Source of the DNA: a virus | Direction: 5' to 3' (one strand) | Length of the DNA: 45,418 bases | Virus record (IMG/VR): IMGVR_UViG_3300031972_002612 | Coordinates: 1-45,418 of that record | Shown here: piece after piece, positions 30,214 to 40,000 of the stretch | Numbering within the stretch: position 1 is the stretch's first letter | Layout of the letters: every line of letters begins with the position of its first letter | Position numbers and translations under genes: made by a program | The notes under the pieces: model-generated | Told to the model about the DNA's origin: nothing | What the model saw: the letters and a program-made list of their open reading frames with translations, nothing else | Database searches by the model: none

Positions 30214-33200
30214 GTGGCCGAAAGCAACGTTTTTCCTGCCTTCATTCGCCTCCAGGTCGATGATCAAGACGGATTTGCCCAGTTCAACACGAAGCTGGCG
30301 AACGAGCTGAACCGCGCCAAACGTACCACAGAGGTTTCGCTTGGTGAAATCGAGCGTGTGATATCCGGCGCCATCACTGGCGGACAGATCGGCAATTTCA
30401 CGGTCGACACCAAGGGGGCACGCGAAGCCGCTGTTGCCTCGGAGCAGCGCGCAGAGAGCGCGCGCAAGATGGCGGTGGCTCTTCAAGTCGCCGCCGCCAG
30501 CGAGAACAACTATTCGGCCGCCGCTCAGGCAGCCGTCGTTGCAGCGGCGCGAGTGGCGACGGAGGAGACGGAAGCCGCCAGGGCCGCCCGTGTCCATGCC
30601 GATGCGGTCGACTATCTGAAGCAGGCGCTGGATCGTCAGGGCGTCAGTGTCAACGATAGCGTCGATCACAATAGCCGGCTCACGCGGAGCAACAGCCAGT
30701 TGCGCATGGCCTATGTGCAAACGGGCCAACAGCTGCAGGACGTCACCATCAGCATGATGGGCGGCCAACGCGCATCGGTCGTTTTCGCACAGCAGTTGCC
30801 GCAGCTTGCCTTCGCGCTTTCCGGCTTGGGTATCCAGGCAGATGGGACGCAACGTGGCATCGGCCGCCTTGCAACGTTTTTGTCAGGACCTTGGGGCGTG
30901 GCCTTCACTGGCGCGGCATTCGCCGTCGGCATGTTGGTTGAGAAGCTGTGGGACCAAGATGATGCATCGAACAAGGCCGAAAAGTCGAATATCGACTTTA
31001 GCAATAGCATTGTAGCGGCCACTGGGTTGGTCGGAAACTACACGACAGCGATCGAAAAGCTTGATCAAGCGACGCGCGGATTGATCAATACACAGGCATT
31101 GATGATCGACAATTCTCTTCTGTACGCACAGACGGCAGAAAGCCAGCTGTCATCTCAAATCAGCGCTATCGACAAGCAAATGACCGCGTTGAACCAGAAG
31201 CCATCTTGGCTCCAAAATATGCCTGGGTTCTTCGATACGACTGGCTCGGCTTTGATCAAGCTCAGACAGGAACGCGCAGAAGCGGAATCGCAGCTGGCAT
31301 CGGTTCGCCGATCGCTGGCCGCTGCACAAACAGCGTCTGAAGCGCGCTCAGCCGCCGAATTGGCAGATCCAGACCTAGCTGCTCGTGGAAAAATCGAGCG
31401 AGAGCGCGCGCGTCTCATCCAACAACGGCAGGAGACTATCGCGCAAGGACCAGTCCCGCTGGCGAATTTCACCCCGCTCTCGAAGACGGATTTCGACCGG
31501 CAGATGGCCGACTTGGCGCGTCAAGAGAAGGCCCTCAAAGACATCCGATCAGGTTCGTCTGTGTCGCGGTTGAACGCACAAGCGAAATTGGATGCGGCAG
31601 ACTCGCCCATCGAGATCGCGCGCGCCGAGCTAGCATTGGAGAAGGCGAAGAGTGCAGAGCTTCTCAAGCAGGGCAAAATCGACGAACAAGGATATCTCGC
31701 CCGCGTCCGTTCGAAAGAAGTTGAGGTTCAGCGTCAGCAAGGTTTGAAAGAAGCCACTGCGCAAGGCGCAAAGGCCCAACGCGAATACGAGCGGATGGAG
31801 AAATTCATCGATCGCTCCGGGGAGAGTGTCCAGCGGATAAATGAGCGCTGGAACGATCAGCCAAAGCTTTTGGATCAAGCTGCGAAAGATGCTCGCGCAC
31901 TCGACGATGTCATTGCTGGTATTGATGCACGACTTGCTAACTCGAAACTGACTTCTGCCCAACGGGAACAGCTGCAGGCCACGAGGAGGGAAGCTGAGGC
32001 CACGGCCGATGTCATCCAGAACGGCCTCACCAAACCCTATCGCGATCTGATCAAGCAAATGGATCAGGACCTGACCATCGGCCAGTTGATCCTCGACGGT
32101 CGGGAAGCCGAGGCCGATGCACTACGCACTATCCTGGCGCTGAAGGAAAAGACCGGCTCCGTCGACGCCGAGCAGGTGCGGAACATTGCGGAGCTGACCG
32201 AGAAACTTCGCGAACAAGAGCAGATGATGCAAAAGCTGCGCGATCAGCAGCAACCGTATCTCAATGCCCTTGCCGACATGCGGTCTAGCATCACCGAGAC
32301 ATTTGCGGATTTCCGTACCGAAGGAGCCAGCGCGCTCGGCGATTTCGTCAGCCGGTTCCGCAGGACATTCGACAATCTGTCCGCCGAGGTTCTGTTCGAA
32401 ACCACGTTCGGCGACATATTCCGGGAGATCGAGAACGGCATCACCGGGCGCGACAAGGAGTTGCGGACCGACGTAATCAATAAAGCGCTGCTGAGCACCG
32501 CCGCCAAGGCGGAGGTGCTGGGGAACAGCATGGCGGAGGCTGCCAACAAGATCGCCAATGCGCCGGTGGCGGCGGCAAACGACAACAGCGCGCAGGAGGC
32601 ATATGCCGAGATCGTGGTGACCGGTCGTAAGGCCATGGACAAGCCGGTCGAATTCCTAGCCGGCACCCTGGAGAAACTATTCAGGAAATTCCTGCCGGAC
32701 AATCTGGCCAAGGAGGTCGGCAAATATGTCTCCGAAGCCGTGCAGGGTGCAGCCTATGGCCAGATGGCAGGCGGGCTGCTGCTGGGCAGTTCAAACAGCA
32801 AGATCGGCAGTTCGATCGGGGGCGCGGCCGGCAACATTGTCGGAAAGGAGCTGACCAAGAATTTGACCGGCCTGCTGGGCAAGTTCGGCGGTCCGCTCGG
32901 CTCCATCGCCGGCGGCATCCTGGGCGGCGCAATTGGCGGCCTGTTCACCTCCGCCAAATGGGGCACCGCAGCTGTGTCCGGCAACAGTGATGGCGACGTT
33001 TCGGTCGGTGGAAACAAATCCGCCTATCGCAGCAATGCGAGCCTGGCGGCGACCTCGATCCAAAGCGGGCTGGCGTCGATCGCAGAGCAGTTCGGCGTTG
33101 ATGTGGGCGACTATGCCGTGTCAATCGGCCAGTATAAAGGCAAATGGCGCGTCAGCACGACGGGGCGGACCGGCAAGCTGAAGGGTGGATCAAGCCGCAC

Positions 33201-34065
33201 AGACATTCGCGACTTCGGCGAAGAAGGCGCGGAGGACGCCATCAAATATGCCATCGCCGACGCGGTCAAGGATGGCGCTCTGCAAGGCCTGCGCGCCTCG
33301 ACCCAGGCGCTGCTGGCGGCCTCTGACGATGTCGAAGCCCAGCTGCAGAAGGCGCTGGATTTCGAGGACGTCTTCTCCCGCCTCAAATCGTACAAGGACC
33401 CGGTTGGCGCGGCGCTCGACACCCTCGACAAGGAATTCAAGCGACTGCAGGGCATTTTCGAAGAGGCCGGCGCCTCTGCGGAGGAATACGCCCAGTTGGA
33501 AGAGCTGTATGGCATTGAACGCGCCGCTGCGGTCAAGGAGGCGGCGGAGAAGGTGACAGCCTCGCTGCAGTCGCTGTTCGACGATCTGACCGTGGGCAAT
33601 GACGCACGATCCCTGCGGGACCGGCTGGTCGAAGCGCAGGCGGCCTATAATCCCCTCGCCCAGCGCGTGGCGGCCGGCGATACCACGGCCTATGACGATT
33701 ATGCCGACGCGGCCCAGACGTTGCTGGACCTGCAACGTCAGATTTATGGCTCCAGCGAGGAATATTTTCAGCTGCTGGATCAGGTGACGGCGCTTACAAA
33801 GACCCGCATCGATGCAGAGGCCAATATCGCCTCGATTTCCGAAGGACGGGACCCACTTTTTGCAAGCGATACCAGCTTGGCCCCGGTGGTCAGCGCAACG
33901 GAGTCGCAGACGGCTCAACTGGTGTCGGTGCTCAAGACGGAACTTGGCGCACAGCGGTCTGATCTGCAGGCAATCTCCAGCAACATCATTGCCCTGACGC
34001 GGTCGATATCAGTTCAAGGCGGATCGAATGACGGCGGTCTCACCGTAGTCAGGAACAACTTCTAA
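30214..34065 (+). CDS. Tape measure protein, 1283 aa
   Basis: GTG at 30214 follows AGGAAGG. The long helical body (SAARKMAVALQVAAASENNY-type segments, LEKAKSAELLKQGKIDEQGY, ESVQRINERWNDQPKLLDQA) and a Gly-rich hydrophobic region (LGSSNSKIGSSIGGAAGNIV, GPLGSIAGGILGGAIGGLF; about residues 855-915) are typical. Tail length in siphophages scales with this protein; 1283 residues would predict a tail somewhat longer than that of lambda (gpH, 853), taking roughly 0.15 nm per residue as the usual rule. The C-terminal 350 residues look like a separate folded domain. It ends TAA directly against the next ATG. Confidence 0.93.
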   Translation: MAESNVFPAFIRLQVDDQDGFAQFNTKLANELNRAKRTTEVSLGEIERVISGAITGGQIGNFTVDTKGAREAAVASEQRAESARKMAVALQVAAASENNYSAAAQAAVVAAARVATEETEAARAARVHADAVDYLKQALDRQGVSVNDSVDHNSRLTRSNSQLRMAYVQTGQQLQDVTISMMGGQRASVVFAQQLPQLAFALSGLGIQADGTQRGIGRLATFLSGPWGVAFTGAAFAVGMLVEKLWDQDDASNKAEKSNIDFSNSIVAATGLVGNYTTAIEKLDQATRGLINTQALMIDNSLLYAQTAESQLSSQISAIDKQMTALNQKPSWLQNMPGFFDTTGSALIKLRQERAEAESQLASVRRSLAAAQTASEARSAAELADPDLAARGKIERERARLIQQRQETIAQGPVPLANFTPLSKTDFDRQMADLARQEKALKDIRSGSSVSRLNAQAKLDAADSPIEIARAELALEKAKSAELLKQGKIDEQGYLARVRSKEVEVQRQQGLKEATAQGAKAQREYERMEKFIDRSGESVQRINERWNDQPKLLDQAAKDARALDDVIAGIDARLANSKLTSAQREQLQATRREAEATADVIQNGLTKPYRDLIKQMDQDLTIGQLILDGREAEADALRTILALKEKTGSVDAEQVRNIAELTEKLREQEQMMQKLRDQQQPYLNALADMRSSITETFADFRTEGASALGDFVSRFRRTFDNLSAEVLFETTFGDIFREIENGITGRDKELRTDVINKALLSTAAKAEVLGNSMAEAANKIANAPVAAANDNSAQEAYAEIVVTGRKAMDKPVEFLAGTLEKLFRKFLPDNLAKEVGKYVSEAVQGAAYGQMAGGLLLGSSNSKIGSSIGGAAGNIVGKELTKNLTGLLGKFGGPLGSIAGGILGGAIGGLFTSAKWGTAAVSGNSDGDVSVGGNKSAYRSNASLAATSIQSGLASIAEQFGVDVGDYAVSIGQYKGKWRVSTTGRTGKLKGGSSRTDIRDFGEEGAEDAIKYAIADAVKDGALQGLRASTQALLAASDDVEAQLQKALDFEDVFSRLKSYKDPVGAALDTLDKEFKRLQGIFEEAGASAEEYAQLEELYGIERAAAVKEAAEKVTASLQSLFDDLTVGNDARSLRDRLVEAQAAYNPLAQRVAAGDTTAYDDYADAAQTLLDLQRQIYGSSEEYFQLLDQVTALTKTRIDAEANIASISEGRDPLFASDTSLAPVVSATESQTAQLVSVLKTELGAQRSDLQAISSNIIALTRSISVQGGSNDGGLTVVRNNF

Positions 34066-37000
34066 ATGCTGCATATCCTCGCGGAAGTCGCTCCCCTCAA
34101 AATTGCTGACGGGAGCCGGCCGGTGCTGCGCGCGTCATCGGCGCAAGACAGGCGGCTCAACGGTGTTGCCGGTCAGCGCTGGTGGCCTGCCATTACAAAG
34201 CTGCCTTCCCTCGCCATTCCTCTGTTCGACGGAGATTTTACAGAAGAGGTTGCGCCGGGCAGCGCCAGTTTCACTTTGAGGCTCGAGGCGCTGGCCAACC
34301 TGGACGCATCCGTCCGCGCCTATCGCTGGGCGGGTGCAGCTGTCTCGCTCTATGCCGTTGACGACGGACTGAGCCTCAACGCGGCTGGCAGCTACGACGT
34401 CCCCAGTCTCGATGCTACGCGGATATTCAAGGGTCGGGTCGAGAGCTTCGCGATCGATGGCGGCGCACTTAACATCACCGCCGACGTCGACCAAGAGCCT
34501 TTCAACAAGGACGTTCTCAAGCTCACCTATGCCGGCACGGGCGAGGCCGAGGGCGGCGAGGACCTGAAAGGGCGCCTGAAGCCCTGGATCTTTGGCCGTG
34601 CGCTTAATGTCGAGCCGATCCTGATCGACAGTGTCGACAATGTCGTACAGTTCTCGGCCTACTCCATTCAAGGCATCTCGGCATTGTACGAGCGCGGCTC
34701 CTCCTTCGGGCCCAGCATCGGCAATTATTCGACCTATGCGCAGTTGGTGGCCGCCACCATCCCGGCGGGCCGGTGGGCAACCTGCCACGCACTGGGCATG
34801 GCGCGCCTTGGCGCCCCGCCATATGGCGTCATCACCGGCGACGTCGACGGCGACAACGCTACCGGGTTCATACGGCGAACAGGCGCCATCATTCGGCGGG
34901 TCGCGCTAGCGTCCGGCGTGGCACTGGAGCAGATCGACACATCCTCGCTCAATGCGTTGGACGCCGCTGTCCCCTACAACATCAATCTGGTGCTCACCGA
35001 GCAAATCAGCGTGCTCGATCTGGCTCGGCGGCTTGCGCTTCCCTGCAACGCTCAGGCCGGTCTCGACTTCCAGGGGCGCCTGTTTGCCGTCCGGCCCTCG
35101 ATCGGCTCCCCAAGCCTCACGCTGGACGCGCAGGGGAGGCAGCTTCCCCCCGTCCGCCGCTGCCAGGAAGCCGACGTCAGCGCACCGTACAAGCGCATCA
35201 TGTTCGGTGCGAACCGGAGCTGGCGGGTTCACACGTTCGATGAGATCGCCTTCGACGCTGAATTGATCGACCGCGGCGATTATGATCCCGCCAAAACCTA
35301 CCGACGCGGCAACATTGTCAGCCTGCCGAATGGATCGCGCTGGCTGTATGTCTCCGACACACCAAAAAAGGGCTCGCTCCCCTCCGCGACCAACACCGAC
35401 TGGGAGCTGATGACTGGCGCCATCACTGCCGGCAACATCACCTATGAAGACGGCACTCCGGTCGAGGATCTGAAGCCCGCAGAGCCCGGTGCCACTGACG
35501 GCGCTTCCCCAGAAGAAAAGGACCAGCTGTCGCAGTTAGAGGCGGATTCGGCCGCCGCGCAAGTCCGAATGGAACAGGCCGACGCCAAGATCGCTGACCT
35601 GTTCGAAACCTATGGCGATAGTGCCAGCGCCGCTCAATCCGCGTTGGCAGCGGCGAACTCGGCGCAGACGGCGCAGGATGCCGATGACAATGCCCAGCAG
35701 GCCCGCGACCTTGCCCAGGGCGCTCGGGACGCGGCAGAGCAAGCGTCGACCAATGCCAGCAATTTCGCCAACGCCTCCAGCCTGTCGGCAACGGCGTCGG
35801 ATCAGGCGCGCGGGCTGGCAGTCACCGCCAAAACGGCGGCAGAGACGGCGCGCAATCAGGCCCAGAGCGCAAAGGCTGATGCTGAGGCGGCGTTCAACAA
35901 TTCGGCGACGGCGCGCGACGCCTCCGTCGCGGCGAAGACGGCGTCGGAGACGGCACGCAACCAGGCCCAGAGCGCAAAGGCAGACGCCGAAACCGCGTTC
36001 AACAATTCGGCGACGGCGCGCGATGCCTCGGTCGCAGCCAAGACGGCGGCCGAACAGGCCCGCGATAATGCCCAGACCTATGCCAGCAACGCCAACGGCA
36101 GCGCGACGGCGGCGGCCGGATCTGCCAGCACGGCGACGCAGAAAGCAACCGATGCAGGCAACAGCGCTACGGCAGCCGCCGCGTCGCAGGTGTCGGCCGC
36201 GTCGTCCTATGCCGACGCCCAGGCGCTTGCCTATGTCAGCGCGCCGCTGCTGATCTCGACTTTTGCGGAAGGTGCGAAGCACTGGACCGCGTCGCGATTC
36301 GGCAATCCGACCACGGTGGCGAGCGTCGGCTCGGGTGTCGCTGTCAACGATGCGGATCTTGGGGCGGCATTGGAGTGGAATAGCTGGACCGCCGCTGGCA
36401 CCAATGTCCTGTCCAAGGGTGTCATCCAGATCGTGCCGGGCCGCATCTATGAGGTGACGGCAAAGTTCAAGATCACGGCATCCGACGGCAGCGTCGGCAT
36501 GAACGTCATCCTGGGGACGATGGCGGCCAACTATGCCCAGGCATCGGTCAGCTATGTCGGCAGTCCTTCGATCGACTGCAACGGCACCGGCATCTTCACG
36601 CTGACGCGCAAGTTTGCGATCGGCGGAGGCACCAACATCACCTCGATCCCCGTGGACGTCCTGACCGCCCGTCCCGGCCTGCGCATGACCACGACCGAAA
36701 CCGGCGTCGTCCTGCGCGTGAGTGAGATCCGCGTCAACGATGTGACCGAGCGCGAGGCGGCAAGCAACCATGCCTCAGCCGCCGCGACCAGCGCGTCGTC
36801 AGCCTCGACCAGTGCGAGCGATGCCGGCGAGTCCGCGACAGCAGCGCAGGAGAGCGCGACCAACGCCGAGACTAGCGCGGGCAATGCCTCGACCAGCGAG
36901 CAGAACGCATCGACGTCGGAGACGAACGCGGCCGGCAGTGCGAGCGCGGCGCTCATCAGCCAAGGTGCAGCGGCAACCAGCGCGAATAATGCGGGGGATA

Positions 37001-40000
37001 GTGCCGATGCGGCCAGCACCTCCGCGCAGACGGCATCGAGCAAGGCTACCGAGGCAGGACAGAAGGCGAGTGCGGCAGCCCAGAGCGCGACCAATGCAGC
37101 GACGTCAGCCGGCAACGCCAGCACTTATGCGACGCAGGCTTCAGACAGTGCTGATGATGCATCGGGAAGCGCCAATTCGGCGAGCATCAGTGCGGGCGCG
37201 GCGGCGCAGTCGAAGAATGATGCTGCAGGCAGTGCCACGGCAGCCGCGGGATCTGCCTCGACCGCGTCGACCAAGGCGAGTGAGGCGGGGCAAAGCGCGA
37301 CGGCGGCGAACACCAGCGCCGTCTCGGCAAACTCGACCTACAGCGCGATGATCCAGTCGCAGGCGGCATCGCCCGTTCTGCCTCATGACTTTTCCGATGG
37401 TTTGAACCAGTGGACCGGGGATCGTGGCGGCAGGCCGGATCAGGTCGCCGTCGTCAACGGGACCGTCATCGGCGGCGACGGCAACTTCGGTCGCTGCGCC
37501 GATTTTACCTGGTCGGTTGCGGGCATGAACGTCTTGACGCGCGGGACGGTTCGAGCGACGGCAGGGCGCTATTATGAGGTTCGCGCGCGCATCCGCGTGC
37601 GTCAGGGCGACGGCAGCTACAGCTTCAACATTGTTGGCGTCGGGCTGGATGGCAACGGTGCCGAGATCGCCACCGCGCTGTCGGGCACCGCCACCGTTGA
37701 TGGCACCGTCAGCGAGATCGTCGGGCTGTTCTCCAGCGCCGCGCTGAATGGTGCCGCCGCGTGGCCTTCGGGTAGCATCTCCCTGCGCTTCGGTCTGCGC
37801 CTCAACAGCGCCGAAACGGGCATGATCGTCCGCGTCGGTTCGATCCGCGTCGTTGATGTGACGGAGCGTGTCGCCTCGGCGCTCAGCGCCTCAGCCGCCG
37901 CGACCAGCGCATCTTCGGCATCCACCAGTGCGGGCGCGGCCGGTCAGTCGGCAACAGCCGCGCAGGAAAGCGCCACCAACGCCGAGACTAGCGCGGGCAA
38001 TGCCTCGACCAGCGAGCAGAACGCATCGACGTCGGAGACGAACGCGGCCGGCAGTGCGAGCGCGGCGCTCATCAGCCAAGGTGCAGCGGCAACCAGCGCG
38101 AATAATGCGGGGGATAGTGCCGATGCGGCCAGCACCTCCGCGCAGACGGCATCGAGCAAGGCTACCGAGGCAGGACAGAAGGCGAGTGCGGCAGCCCAGA
38201 GCGCGACCAATGCAGCGACGTCAGCCGGCAACGCCAGCACTTATGCGACGCAGGCTTCAGACAGTGCTGATGATGCATCGGGAAGCGCCAATTCGGCGAG
38301 CATCAGTGCGGGCGCGGCGGCGCAGTCGAAGAATGATGCTGCAGGCAGTGCCACGGCAGCCGCGGGATCTGCCTCGACCGCGTCGACCAAGGCGAGTGAG
38401 GCGGGGCAAAGCGCGACGGCGGCGAACACCAGCGCCGTCTCGGCAAACTCGACCTACAGCGCGATGATCCAGTCGCAGGCGGCATCGCCCGTTCTGCCTC
38501 ATGACTTTTCCGATGGTTTGAACCAGTGGACCGGGGATCGTGGCGGCAGGCCGGATCAGGTCGCCGTCGTCAACGGGACCGTCATCGGCGGCGACGGCAA
38601 CTTCGGTCGCTGCGCCGATTTTACCTGGTCGGTTGCGGGCATGAACGTCTTGACGCGCGGGACGGTTCGAGCGACGGCAGGGCGCTATTATGAGGTGCGC
38701 GCGCGCATCCGGGTTCGCCAGGGCGATGGCAGCTACAGCTTCAACATCATCGGCGTCGGGCTGGACGGCAACGGCGCCGAGATCGCCAACGTGCTTTCAG
38801 GGACGGCGACAGTCACCGGCACGGTCAGCGAAATCGTCGGGCTATTTTCCAGCGCCGCGCTGAATGACGCGACCGCATGGCCTTCCGGCAGCGTATTTCT
38901 GCGCTTCGGCCTGCGCCTCAACAGCGCGGAAACAGGCATGATCGTCCGCGTCGGATCGATCCGCGTCATTGATGTGACGGAGCGTGTCGCCTCGGCGCTC
39001 AGTGCATCGGCAGCGGCGACCAGCGCGTCGTCAGCCTCGACCAGTGCGAGCGATGCCGGCGAGTCCGCGACAGCAGCGCAGGAGAGCGCAACCAACGCTG
39101 AGACTGCGGAGGGCAACGCCAGCACCTACGCAAATCAGGCGTCCGAGAGTGCTGATGACGCATCTGGGAGCGCGTCTTCGGCGAGCCTCAGCGCCACGGC
39201 AGCTGCTAAATCAAAAGACGATGCTGCGGGCAGCGCCACGGCAGCCGCCGGATCTGCCTCGACCGCGTCGACCAAGGCGAGTGAGGCGGGGCAAAGCGCG
39301 ACAGCCGCCAATACGAGCGCGGTGGCAGCCAACGCGACGTTCACGAACCTCAAGAATACGGTCGCGAACCAGAGCCAGGCGCTTCCCTTCGACTTCAAGG
39401 ATGGCAACACCTACTGGACCAATGACCGAACCGGCGCTCCCGATGCACGGCCTCCTGCAAGCGGCTCCCTGTTCGCCAATGACCCGATCTTCGGCACGGC
39501 GTCGTGGGCGATTGATGACTGGAACACGGCTGGTCAGAACATTCTGACGCGCGGTGTCGTGCCGATTATCCCCGGCCGCTTCTATGAGGTGCGCGCCCGG
39601 TTCCGTGTGGCCTCCGGCGTGCCGCTCGATTTCAACCTCGTGGGCGCGGGCATGGCGGCCGACTATAGCGGGACGGCGTCCGCCTACCGACCCGGCCCCT
39701 CCGTCACCGTGACGGGCGCCGGCATCTATGAATTGGTCGGGTTGTTCTCGGACACGACGGCCAACGGTGCAACCGCGTTCACGTCGGAGGCGGTCTGGGC
39801 GCGGTTCGGCCTGCGCCTCAACAGCAACAAGGCGACCACGGTTCGGGTCCAGTCGATCCGCGTAACCGATGTGACCGACAAGCTGGCAGCGGCCAACAGC
39901 GCGTCGGCGGCCAGCGGATCGGCGAGCAGTGCGTCGGGATCGGCGACGGCAGCCGGAGCCAGCGCGGATTCTGCCAGTGGCTCCGCTAACACTGCCTCGA

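Noticed and set aside
36770-38467. Other-frame ORFs rich in Arg/Pro within the fibre gene, appearing twice.
   Set aside because: They are frame shadows of the Ala/Ser repeats and occur twice only because the DNA is duplicated.
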